A stretch of DNA of 30,358 bases. It comes from a virus. Below are positions 21,023 to 28,548 of the stretch, in pieces. The stretch's first letter is position 1. Every line of letters starts with the position of its first letter. The stretch covers positions 1-30,358 of IMG/VR virus record IMGVR_UViG_3300006752_000136. One strand, written 5' to 3'. A program made the translations under genes and the position numbers. Under the pieces are notes generated by a model, which saw only the letters and a program-made list of their open reading frames with translations, was not told the DNA's origin and did no database searches.

Positions 21023-21424
21023 ATGGCTACTACTACTGCATCTATTACCATCTCTAGTGGGGATCTCACTGGAGATGCTTTGTCATTGAGCTCAACAGCT
21101 ACTCTTACTAAGGCTGACAAGTCTACTGGCTTGGACCAAACCACGGGCGTTGCTCGTAAGTTTTTCGCAAGCATTACATCAGCTGAAACGCTTGTTTCTG
21201 CTTCTGAATATACTGCGGACAGGGCTCACAAGGTTTACATCAAGAACACATCAACCAGCAACTCTGAGTACATTAACGTTGAGCTTGGAGCGTCTAATAT
21301 CACCATTGGTAGGCTTTACGGAGGGGACTGGATGTTCATCCCGTATAACGGAGATCAAGACATTGATATTGACACGTCTGCCGTCAACATGACGGTTGAA
21401 TATCTCGTTATTTACGAAGCGTAA
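21023..21424 (+). CDS. Small beta-rich virion protein, 133 aa
   Basis: A 133-aa Thr/Ser-rich protein. The C-terminal half reads HKVYIKNTSTSNSEYINVEL, then GGDWMFIPYNGDQDIDI and VEYLVIYEA, a beta-sandwich pattern found in small virion proteins of marine phages. The same pattern, with different wording, is in the next gene and at 5877. A decoration, neck or fibre-base protein is likely, unproven. Starts a module with scaffold and capsid. Stop overlaps the next start (TAATG). Confidence 0.65.
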   Translation: MATTTASITISSGDLTGDALSLSSTATLTKADKSTGLDQTTGVARKFFASITSAETLVSASEYTADRAHKVYIKNTSTSNSEYINVELGASNITIGRLYGGDWMFIPYNGDQDIDIDTSAVNMTVEYLVIYEA

Positions 21425-21828
21425 TGGCTAGCGTTCGCGTCACACTTGGGATTTCAAGTGCAGACGTTCTGAGCACAGCCCTTGGCCTCAACGTGGCCAC
21501 GACGCTTGTCGCAGACTCTGGCACTATGATCCGCGCTAAGGTAGCAGCTACCTCTGGCGCAGGAAGCGGAATCACTGTATACAAAGCAGACGACAAGGAT
21601 ACGTCAGCCTACGTGTATGTCAACAATCTCGCTACCGAACACGAAGATTACATTTACGTCTATAACGACACCGACTCTGATGCATCTGTTGCTAAAATTG
21701 CTGGCGGTCAGTTTGCTTTTATTCCTATTGCGGTAGATAAGACCTTTAAGGCTTTCGGCACCAAAGTGAATCAGATCATTGAGTACGGTGTGTTCGGACA
21801 AGACAACCCAGCTAATACACTCGGATAA
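21424..21828 (+). CDS. Small beta-rich virion protein, 134 aa, paralog of preceding gene
   Basis: A 134-aa protein of the same size and order as its neighbour: AYVYVNNLATEHEDYIYVYN, then GGQFAFIPIAVDKTFKAFG and IIEYGVFGQ. The match of hydrophobic, NNL/KNT and FIP positions indicates a tandem duplication followed by divergence. A virion role is inferred. TAATG overlaps on both sides. Confidence 0.65.
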   Translation: MASVRVTLGISSADVLSTALGLNVATTLVADSGTMIRAKVAATSGAGSGITVYKADDKDTSAYVYVNNLATEHEDYIYVYNDTDSDASVAKIAGGQFAFIPIAVDKTFKAFGTKVNQIIEYGVFGQDNPANTLG

Positions 21829-22427
21829 TGGCTAAACTTTCAAATACAGCTACAGCAAACCAGGCAGCTTTTGGGCAGCTTGGTTCTGCTTTTATGGATG
21901 AATTAGGACATACAATACATGCGCCTGAAGGCATGGCTATTGTTGCTATTACTTTTCTGGCGGATGCGGTTCTTAGTGAGCTTATTGCAGAAGATCCAGA
22001 AAGAACAATCAACACTGCTCAGGCGGCTAACAGCAAAGGATTCTTTACGACTGTTGTAAATGGAGCTGTAAGTTCCGCTGCAAACATTGTGGTAGATGAC
22101 ACTGTTGTTGCTGCACTGGGACTCCAGCTTGGAGATGAAGTGTATGACGAAGACGGCCTGCTTCTGGGTACCGTCATTACATTGGAAACTGGTAGTGACG
22201 CCAACACATTTACAATTAGCGCAAACTGCACTCTGGCAAATGATGAGGTAATTTCATTCCTCCGTCCTGGAGTAAGCTCTGGTGGCCGAGGGGTTGGTGG
22301 TATGCAGATTGCGACTGGCGGTAGTGACAATTCATTCCCTAGAGGTCTTACGATTTACGGGAGATGGTTGTCTGTGTCTCTGCAGGCAAACGCCCCACAG
22401 GGAGGTCTTATCGCCTACTTCGGATAA
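21828..22427 (+). CDS. Virion protein, possible head decoration protein, 199 aa
   Basis: A 199-aa Ala/Gly/Val-rich, acidic protein. It has HAPEGMAIVAITFLADAVL (about 30-48), a LGDEVYDEDGLLLGTV loop and a FPRGLTIYGRWLSVSLQ segment near the end, a layout common to marine-phage proteins found next to scaffold and capsid genes. No enzymatic motif. It probably decorates or reinforces the head; this is by context. Confidence 0.55.
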   Translation: MAKLSNTATANQAAFGQLGSAFMDELGHTIHAPEGMAIVAITFLADAVLSELIAEDPERTINTAQAANSKGFFTTVVNGAVSSAANIVVDDTVVAALGLQLGDEVYDEDGLLLGTVITLETGSDANTFTISANCTLANDEVISFLRPGVSSGGRGVGGMQIATGGSDNSFPRGLTIYGRWLSVSLQANAPQGGLIAYFG

Positions 22428-22454
22428 TTAAATCAAAACAAATAATTTAATACA

Positions 22455-23615
22455 ATGGAGAATACAATCCAACCCCAAGAAGAGCAGTTTCAGAAAGCAG
22501 AGATCTTTGATACGCCAGAGCAGCTTGCAGCTAGCATGGCACAAGATGATCAGCCACAAGTGGAGTCTCAGCCAGAACAACCTGCAGATACCCCATATGT
22601 AGATCCTGAGCCTGCTCCCGCTGAGGAGCCTTCTACGCTTGAGCAAATTGCTCAGCCAGAGGGGAATCAACAAGAAGAATACATCCGAAACAGAGAGTAC
22701 AATCAAAACAACTCTAGTAACGGATATGAAGAAGATTATAGCGACGAAGAAATTGAGGCAGCGGTCTACACGTATCTCAGCGAAAGGCTGGGTAGAGAGA
22801 TCAATAGCTTCGACGAACTAAGTCAAAATAATAGTGTTGACGAACGTGTTCAGGCTATTGCCGATTTCGTTCAAGAGACTGGGAGAAACCCAGAGGACTG
22901 GTTTACGTATCAATCAATGAATACGTCCGAAATGGACGATCTCACAGCGATACGAGTTCAGATGTCTCAGGACTACCCCAATCTGTCTTTTGAAGAGATC
23001 AACATGTTGGTCGGCAGCAAATACAAGTTGGACACTAACGTCTATGACGCTCAGGATGTCCAGCTGTCTACGCTTCAACTCAAGATTGACGCCGAAGATG
23101 CTCGTGGAGGTATCGAAAAGATCCGAGAGCAATTCAAGGCGCCAGCACCACGAGAAGAGCAAGGACAAAATCGTGATGAAGATGCTATGTACATCGACGA
23201 TGCTTGGATGCAGAATATGGCAACCGAAACGGATGCTATGGAGGCACTTGAGTTTGACCTCGGTGGAGATAAAACCTTCACATACTCTTTGGGTGACGAC
23301 CACAGACGTCGACTCATTCAGAGAAACTCTCAACTAGACAACTTCTTTGACAACTATGTCTATGAAGATGGCTCATGGGATTACGACAAACTTAACTCTC
23401 ACTTTGCCGTGATTGATAACATTGACACCATTGTGTCTTCGGCTTATCGTCAGGGTCTCGGTGATGGTCAAAAGACTGTTGTGAGCAACGCGGCGAATGT
23501 ATCTATGGATACTTCTCCGTCTTCATCCCAAAATCTTAATCAAGAGAATCCTTTGGCCTCGCAGGTCAGAGATCTCATTAGAGGTAACTCCTCTAAAATG
23601 ACTTTTAAAATCTAA
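22455..23615 (+). CDS. Scaffolding protein candidate, 386 aa
   Basis: A 386-aa acidic protein just upstream of the capsid gene. The first ~85 residues are disordered and rich in Gln, Pro, Glu and Asp; the centre is helical with DYPNLSFEEINMLVGSKY and a charged helix AEDARGGIEKIREQF (about 195-225); the end (AYRQGLGDGQKTVVSNAANV and a short RDLIRGNSSKMTFKI tail) is basic. Position, acidity, helix content and a basic C-terminus that can bind capsid suit a head scaffold. A-rich leader (CAAATAATTTAATACAATG). Confidence 0.75.
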   Translation: MENTIQPQEEQFQKAEIFDTPEQLAASMAQDDQPQVESQPEQPADTPYVDPEPAPAEEPSTLEQIAQPEGNQQEEYIRNREYNQNNSSNGYEEDYSDEEIEAAVYTYLSERLGREINSFDELSQNNSVDERVQAIADFVQETGRNPEDWFTYQSMNTSEMDDLTAIRVQMSQDYPNLSFEEINMLVGSKYKLDTNVYDAQDVQLSTLQLKIDAEDARGGIEKIREQFKAPAPREEQGQNRDEDAMYIDDAWMQNMATETDAMEALEFDLGGDKTFTYSLGDDHRRRLIQRNSQLDNFFDNYVYEDGSWDYDKLNSHFAVIDNIDTIVSSAYRQGLGDGQKTVVSNAANVSMDTSPSSSQNLNQENPLASQVRDLIRGNSSKMTFKI

Positions 23616-23629
23616 AAAACTAAGCTAAA

Positions 23630-25051
23630 ATGGCTAATATTCTTTCAGGGCAGCCAGCTGTTGACGGTGCAGCAGCAGGTTCAAACCCAGGGGCGTTTAG
23701 AGTAGACCCCCAAACCTACACCACTCTTGATGCTCTCATCAAGACCACTAAGGACCACGTCCTTCCAGACCTCGTAGAGACCTACGGTGACCAAGGTATC
23801 ACTGGCTTTTTGAAGCTCACTGGAGCTATCAACGCTGGTGGAACTTCTGACCAGTTCGACTGGTGGGAATTGGGCCGTCGTCACGCTACGTTGGCTTACA
23901 CTGGCGCAACAATTAACGCGAACTCTGCAGAGGACGTAGCTCTTGCTGATGAAGATGCCACTAAGACTAAGTTGCAGGAAAACGATGTCGTAATGGACTC
24001 TGTCTCTGGAACTCGTTTTATCGTTCAAACTGGAGATGGCTTGGCTTCTAACGGAACAACCGCTCAGGTTACACTTTTGAAGCTTGATGGAGATGATGTT
24101 GATGCCGCTGACATTGATGCTTCTGGTGGTGGTACTTTGATTAAGTTGGGCAACATGTACGCTCAGGGTACTGAGCAGCCTCACGCTTTCGAAGACATCG
24201 GTTTGCGCAAGTACAGCAACTCTTACATGATCGTTAAGGGTCGTTACGAAGTCAACGGTTCTCAAGCCACTAACATTGGCTGGGTGAACGTTGGTGGTGG
24301 CGAATACCGCTGGTTCATGAAGGGTGAGCAAGAGGCTCGCGCTAAGTTTGAAGATCAGAGAGAGATGATGTTGCTCTTTGGTGAGAAGAGACCAGCTGGT
24401 AATGGTACTGACATCACAAGCGGCGAGCTCGCTGGTTCTGAGGGCTACTTCTCTGCTATTGAAGACAGAGGTATCGTTGTCCAGAACGCTAACGCTAACC
24501 CATTGGATAGCTTCGCTGAGTTTGACGACTTGATCTTGGAGTTGGATAAGCAGGGTGCTCCTTCTGAGTACGCTATGTACTTGAACAGAAAGCAAGACTT
24601 GGCTATCGACGACATGCTCGCGTCAGGTATCGCTACTTCTGTCACTGCAGGCTTGCCTGGTCAGTTCGGAGCGTTCCAGAACGATGCTGACATGGCCGTC
24701 AAGTTGGGCTTTAAGTCCTTCACTCGCGGTGGTTACACGTTCCACAAGCACGACTGGAAGTTGTTGAACGATCCAACCTTGTTGGGTGCTTCTAACTTCG
24801 TTCAGGGCGCTATGGTTCCTTTGATGAATGTTACTGACGCTCGTTCAGGCGTAAGAGTTCCTGCTCTCTCCATGTTCTACAAGGAGGCAAACGGATACTC
24901 TCGTGAGATGGAGCACTGGGTAACTGGTGGTGGTGTCTTGGGTCACACGAACAACGGTGACACTGGTAAGGACACTGCGACGTTCCACTACCGTTCTGAG
25001 ATCGGTTTGTGCGTCCGCGCTGCCAACCAGCACGTAATGATCAAGGGATAA
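23630..25051 (+). CDS. Major capsid protein, 473 aa
   Basis: A 473-aa protein 14 nt downstream of the scaffold gene. It has typical capsid-family features of this phage group: an N-terminal flexible stretch with PQTYTTLDALIK, a FDWWELGRRHATLAY segment, EYRWFMKGEQEARAKFED (about 223-241) and an internal EFDDLILELDKQGAPSEY helix. Its codon use differs from the other genes (many C-ended codons such as AAC, TTC, GAC; Leu as TTG or CTC; Arg as CGT or CGC), as expected for the most abundant product. No cleavage site is evident. HK97 fold is expected but not visible. A hairpin follows its stop. Confidence 0.85.
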   Translation: MANILSGQPAVDGAAAGSNPGAFRVDPQTYTTLDALIKTTKDHVLPDLVETYGDQGITGFLKLTGAINAGGTSDQFDWWELGRRHATLAYTGATINANSAEDVALADEDATKTKLQENDVVMDSVSGTRFIVQTGDGLASNGTTAQVTLLKLDGDDVDAADIDASGGGTLIKLGNMYAQGTEQPHAFEDIGLRKYSNSYMIVKGRYEVNGSQATNIGWVNVGGGEYRWFMKGEQEARAKFEDQREMMLLFGEKRPAGNGTDITSGELAGSEGYFSAIEDRGIVVQNANANPLDSFAEFDDLILELDKQGAPSEYAMYLNRKQDLAIDDMLASGIATSVTAGLPGQFGAFQNDADMAVKLGFKSFTRGGYTFHKHDWKLLNDPTLLGASNFVQGAMVPLMNVTDARSGVRVPALSMFYKEANGYSREMEHWVTGGGVLGHTNNGDTGKDTATFHYRSEIGLCVRAANQHVMIKG

Positions 25052-25066
25052 TTAACCTGAAGTAAA

Positions 25067-25090
25067 GGGACGGGGCTTCGGCCCTGTCCT
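25067..25090 (+). terminator. Stable TTCG hairpin after the capsid gene
   Basis: A 10-bp stem with a TTCG tetraloop (GGGACGGGGC, TTCG, GCCCTGTCCT). There is no T-run after it, so it is not a classic intrinsic terminator. It may slow exonuclease decay or partly terminate, reducing the following gene relative to capsid. Confidence 0.5.
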
Positions 25091-25112
25091 AATCTTCATA
25101 AACGACAACATT

Positions 25113-25598
25113 ATGGTAAAAACATTCCCAGGACCACAAGTGGTTTCTAAAAGAGTTGTTACAGATGAAGCTTTGCCCTTGGCGGGTGCTTCAGGCGCAG
25201 GCTCTCAGCACGGCTTGATTCAACCAGCAAATAGTATCATTGAGAAGATTTATGTAAGAGTTTTGGAGGCCCCTGTAATCGCATCAGGAGACCTCGGAAT
25301 TGAAGTTGGAACTGAAACTTCTGCTCCGTTTGACAACATCATTGTTAATGCAACAGGAGATGACAACTTAATTGATGAAGGAACCACTCTTCCTGTAAAT
25401 ACTATCTTTGAGCTTACATCAGGAACTGCTGACACTACGTGGGTTGGTCAGGGACTGGCTACTGGTGACGCTGCTTCTGAAACAGCTTCTAAAATTGTAA
25501 CAGACGAAACAGCTGTAAACTTTCAGTTTACAACTTCTACTGCGGTAACTACTCGCGGTAAGTTTGAAGTTTCTTTTGTCTTTAGAGTATTTGAGTAA
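25113..25598 (+). CDS. Virion protein, 161 aa
   Basis: A 161-aa protein, Thr/Ala/Val-rich, with an N-terminal PGPQVVSKRVVTDEALPL and a beta-sandwich-like rest ending in GKFEVSFVFRVFE. No known domain. Its place between capsid and a strong terminator, with no own promoter, indicates a head accessory protein, perhaps a decoration protein or head-fibre base. Start: ATG after an A-rich sequence. Confidence 0.6.
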   Translation: MVKTFPGPQVVSKRVVTDEALPLAGASGAGSQHGLIQPANSIIEKIYVRVLEAPVIASGDLGIEVGTETSAPFDNIIVNATGDDNLIDEGTTLPVNTIFELTSGTADTTWVGQGLATGDAASETASKIVTDETAVNFQFTTSTAVTTRGKFEVSFVFRVFE

Positions 25599-25620
25599 TA
25601 CTGAAGTGTTACATTGAAAT

Positions 25621-25647
25621 AGGCCCTGCGGGGCCTTTTTCTTTTTT
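25621..25647 (+). terminator. Intrinsic terminator
   Basis: AGGCCC, loop TGCG, GGGCCT, then a T-rich tract to 25647. The next promoter begins at 25650, so one unit ends and the next begins within 3 nt. Confidence 0.9.
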
Positions 25648-25649
25648 AG

Positions 25650-25657
25650 TATATTTG
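25650..25657 (+). promoter_or_regulatory. Promoter -7 element (TATATTTG)
   Basis: TATATTTGC directly after the terminator tract and 16 nt before the ATG at 25674. Predicts a short leader of about 10 nt. Confidence 0.75.
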
Positions 25658-25673
25658 CAGTACTTTTAATGCA

Positions 25674-26924
25674 ATGAAAAAATTCTTCCTATTCAAGCGA
25701 AAAGACGTCGACGTATCGTCCGTCGAAGCCTCTGATAATGGAGAGGGACTTGACCTCTTTGCGGTATCTGCGGATCTGCTTGCGTTCATGACGGCCTCTC
25801 TTGGTAGAGTTAACATTGTATTTAATGACGCCACCCTTTATGAAGAGAGTAATCTTTTGGATGGCGAATCTTTCAAAAAGACTTCTGTATCTGTCGCGTG
25901 TGAGGCTGGAGGCGAAGCTAACCTGATAGAATCTATCATGAACTTCGTCTCCTCTGACCTCGTAAAGACAAGGGTCATGAGGTTTGATGCCGTTACAGGT
26001 AAGACCAATGTCAAGGAGGCTAATATTCAGTCTTTTGATGATGTGGTTAGTGAGTTGAAAACCCTCCCAGTTAGAAGAACCACAAAAGAGACCAGCTCTA
26101 AAACATTTATCGGTGGAACATCTGGCACAGCATTCGGAACTGGAAATTTGATCGGAGACATTGATTTTGGAGAAGGAAACAAACCAGACATAGACTTCAC
26201 CGAGGAGAACATCACATCTAGCGGAGGCAATGTTACTGGCTGGACCAATGGAGGGTCTCTTGGGGCCGCATATGATATAGGCACTATTGTAGGAACAATA
26301 CCTCTTCAAACAGGCGGGACTAAGGATAGCGGAGGATTGGCAACAGATTGTGCTGTGTTAGACTCTGGCGACGCTCTTACTCTTGATGCTCCATATGTTA
26401 GGTCTGGTGAGTTCACTCTGTTCGCTGTTGTCGGTAAAACACCCGCAGAAATTGAAGACAACCCTAAGATTGGGTTCTTGTTCCAGGGGTCGTCATCGGT
26501 TTCTGGAAATCAAGGCTTGACGCTAGGGTATTCAGACCCATACAAGACAGACGCCTACTACTTTAAGTTTGCAACCGAGAAAGGAGAGTTTGTGAAGGCT
26601 GCGACTCTTTTCCCGATCATAGATATCACATCTCCGACCTCAGATAAAAAGACATCTTATGTCTTCTTGCTAAGAAGAGATGCACAGAATAACTTGTTTA
26701 TTTATGACAATGAACAGATAGTTGCAAGTGTGCAAGCTAAAACAACAGGTAACTCAGCAAGGACTGATGGGAACCTTGTTGTTAGGCATTTAGGAAACGG
26801 AAATGCTGCAGAAAAGTTTGTGGGCAATGTAGGCCGATTTGGGGTTATCCCTAGAGACATTGGCGCATCTGCAGCTAAGAAGCTTATAACAGATCTTTCA
26901 AAGAAATACACACCTTTAAGATAA
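25674..26924 (+). CDS. Lectin-like virion protein, 416 aa
   Basis: A 416-aa protein in two parts. The N-terminal ~125 residues (MKKFFLFKRKDVDV...) are a mixed alpha/beta domain of unknown function. From about 200 to the end a LamG/concanavalin jelly-roll-like pattern appears: SGEFTLFAVVGKT, FLFQGSSS, YYFKFAT, SYVFLLRRDAQNNLFIYDNEQ, NVGRFGVIPRDIG and LITDLSKKYTPL. Similar C-terminal domains bind sugars on phage tail or head fibres. It starts a new module and may be a head- or tail-bound adhesin. A long antisense frame (25689-26309) is judged spurious. Confidence 0.6.
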   Translation: MKKFFLFKRKDVDVSSVEASDNGEGLDLFAVSADLLAFMTASLGRVNIVFNDATLYEESNLLDGESFKKTSVSVACEAGGEANLIESIMNFVSSDLVKTRVMRFDAVTGKTNVKEANIQSFDDVVSELKTLPVRRTTKETSSKTFIGGTSGTAFGTGNLIGDIDFGEGNKPDIDFTEENITSSGGNVTGWTNGGSLGAAYDIGTIVGTIPLQTGGTKDSGGLATDCAVLDSGDALTLDAPYVRSGEFTLFAVVGKTPAEIEDNPKIGFLFQGSSSVSGNQGLTLGYSDPYKTDAYYFKFATEKGEFVKAATLFPIIDITSPTSDKKTSYVFLLRRDAQNNLFIYDNEQIVASVQAKTTGNSARTDGNLVVRHLGNGNAAEKFVGNVGRFGVIPRDIGASAAKKLITDLSKKYTPLR

Positions 26925-26934
26925 TTTAATTTAA

Positions 26935-27768
26935 ATGGAACAAACCAAAAAGCGCCCTGGGCGGCCCAAAGCCCAACCAAAAGTTGAAGAAACCGCTGTT
27001 GCGGAATCACCTTTGACTAAGAAGACTTTGCCCATCAAGCGCAAAGAAGTTGTAAACCAGAACTCAGAGTACGAGCTTCTTAGAAAGACTGGCATTGTAT
27101 ACATGCTTCCTCAGAAGGGAGTCACTGTATATGACGAAGAAAACGACACTGTTCGTGAGCTTAGATACTGCCCTAACGAACCCTCTGTATGGAGAGATGA
27201 GCAATCAGAGAATGCTACACGTCAGTCTGTAATTTTCAGGGAAGGAAGAATCTTTGTCCCTAAGTCTCAGCCCAACCTTCGTGTATTCCTTGAGAAGCAC
27301 CCTCTGAACACTGCAAATGGCGGTAAGATGTTCAGGTTGGTTGATAAGAAGCGCGATGCTGAGGTTCAGCTCAAAAAGGAGTTTGCCCTCACTGATGCTA
27401 TTGCAATGGTTAGAGATAAGGACATTCAGGAATTGCTTCCTGTAGCGATGTACTTTGGTGTAAACATCAATGCATCTGTCTCTGACATCCGTTACAACTT
27501 GCTTCAGATTGCTAAGAAGAAGACCGCCGAGTTTGTAGAATCATTTGATTCGCCTCAGGTTCGTACTAGATCTTTGCTTCAGCAGGCTGCTGACTACCAG
27601 ATGGTCAAGATGACCAAGGATTCTGTCAAGTGGTTTGACACAAATCAGATGATTGTATCCGTGCCTGTTGGCCAGGAACCGATCGACGTTTTCACTCGAT
27701 TCTGTCTGACAGAAAAAGGAGCTTCGGTTCTATCGACCCTAGAGGAGCGGTTAGAGCGACTCGCTTAA
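26935..27768 (+). CDS. Conserved phage protein with AT-hook-like N-terminus, 277 aa
   Basis: Residues 5-15 (KKRPGRPKAQP) look like an AT-hook (core RPGRP), then a Pro/Lys-rich linker to about 40. The rest is a compact domain with VYMLPQKGVTVYDEENDTVRE (about 56-76), RYCPNEPSVW, a LTDAIAMVRDKDIQELLPVAMYFGVN segment and an FTRFCLTEKGASVLSTL end. This whole pattern recurs in Bacteroidota phages next to structural genes, as I recall; no function is known to me. A DNA-binding virion or head protein is plausible. Strong terminator 5 nt after the stop. Confidence 0.6.
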   Translation: MEQTKKRPGRPKAQPKVEETAVAESPLTKKTLPIKRKEVVNQNSEYELLRKTGIVYMLPQKGVTVYDEENDTVRELRYCPNEPSVWRDEQSENATRQSVIFREGRIFVPKSQPNLRVFLEKHPLNTANGGKMFRLVDKKRDAEVQLKKEFALTDAIAMVRDKDIQELLPVAMYFGVNINASVSDIRYNLLQIAKKKTAEFVESFDSPQVRTRSLLQQAADYQMVKMTKDSVKWFDTNQMIVSVPVGQEPIDVFTRFCLTEKGASVLSTLEERLERLA

Positions 27769-27772
27769 AGAG

Positions 27773-27799
27773 AGGGCCCTTCGGGGCCCTTTTTCTTTT
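27773..27799 (+). terminator. Intrinsic terminator
   Basis: AGGGCCC, loop TTCG, GGGCCCT, then T-rich. A 7-bp GC stem. The next promoter starts 2-3 nt after the T tract. Confidence 0.9.
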
Positions 27800-27801
27800 C
27801 G

Positions 27802-27809
27802 TATATTTG
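27802..27809 (+). promoter_or_regulatory. Promoter -7 element (TATATTTG)
   Basis: TATATTTGC exactly 4 nt before the ATG at 27814, hence a likely leaderless mRNA for the connector module. Confidence 0.75.
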
Positions 27810-27813
27810 CTGT

Positions 27814-28548
27814 ATGGCAAGTATTGATAGAGTATACAGAACGGTAAAGAACCTAGCTAATAAAGAGCAGAAGGGTTTTATCACTCCGTCGGTGTTCAAC
27901 CGATTTGCCGTCATTGCTCAGCAGAACATCTACAACGAGCTGTTTACTGAGCTGGTAGAGGCTAAAAAGCTCAGCAGGCAGAACGTTGATCCAGGAAGAG
28001 ATAAGTCCCCAAGGAAGAGGACGCTAGAGGATCTTTCTAACTTCGTGGTTAGGCTGAACAACTACAACCCTTCATCTTCAGGTTCTAATGTTTTCTTGAA
28101 GCCCATTAACTTCTCACGCTTGATCTCAATAAGTAAGGGTGGAGATAGGTACAGCATTGACAAGACAAACATTGAGGTTGTATATGATGTAGAGAAGATG
28201 GATAGAATCCTGGGTAGTAATCTTTCTACCCCAACGAATTCCTTTCCAGTGGCTCTCATCTCAGACGAGATCGAGGTGTTTCCAGATACAGTTCAAACTA
28301 TTGACATCACGTACTACAGAACACCAGGTGGTATGCAGAACGGGGCTCTTGTTGATTCTCCACCACAGTGGGTTGCTGAAGATCTAGCCGTCGGTAACAT
28401 CGAGATTGCCAGCCCCTTAAGCATAGATTTCATGCTCCCTGAGCACTTTAGCTCTGAGATAGTCTATGAGATATGTAAAATGATTGGCATCAGCATCAAC
28501 GACGGTGGTATGGTACAGGTGTCAGCACAAGAAGAAGCTAGACGATGA
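27814..28548 (+). CDS. Connector/neck-type protein, 244 aa
   Basis: A 244-aa protein starting MASIDRVYRTVKNLANKEQKGF with an FNRFAVIAQQNIYNELF helix: a beginning common to an unknown-function protein of Bacteroidota podophages that lies just before the adaptor gene. The centre is beta-rich (SNVFLKPINF; ITYYRTPGGM) and the end is helical (FSSEIVYEICKMIG). A head-tail connector or ring protein is likely from order. Coupled by ATGA to the next gene. Confidence 0.6.
   Translation: MASIDRVYRTVKNLANKEQKGFITPSVFNRFAVIAQQNIYNELFTELVEAKKLSRQNVDPGRDKSPRKRTLEDLSNFVVRLNNYNPSSSGSNVFLKPINFSRLISISKGGDRYSIDKTNIEVVYDVEKMDRILGSNLSTPTNSFPVALISDEIEVFPDTVQTIDITYYRTPGGMQNGALVDSPPQWVAEDLAVGNIEIASPLSIDFMLPEHFSSEIVYEICKMIGISINDGGMVQVSAQEEARR

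Noticed and set aside
23681-24595. A 304-aa antisense frame within the capsid gene
   Set aside because: It is the complement of the strongly codon-biased capsid gene; such biased genes leave long stop-free antisense frames. The composition (Ser, Val, Leu-rich, low complexity) does not look like a protein.
25689-26309. A 206-aa antisense frame within the lectin-like gene
   Set aside because: No promoter or leader, many Cys and Arg in a pattern typical of reversed coding DNA, and the sense frame is complete and well supported.
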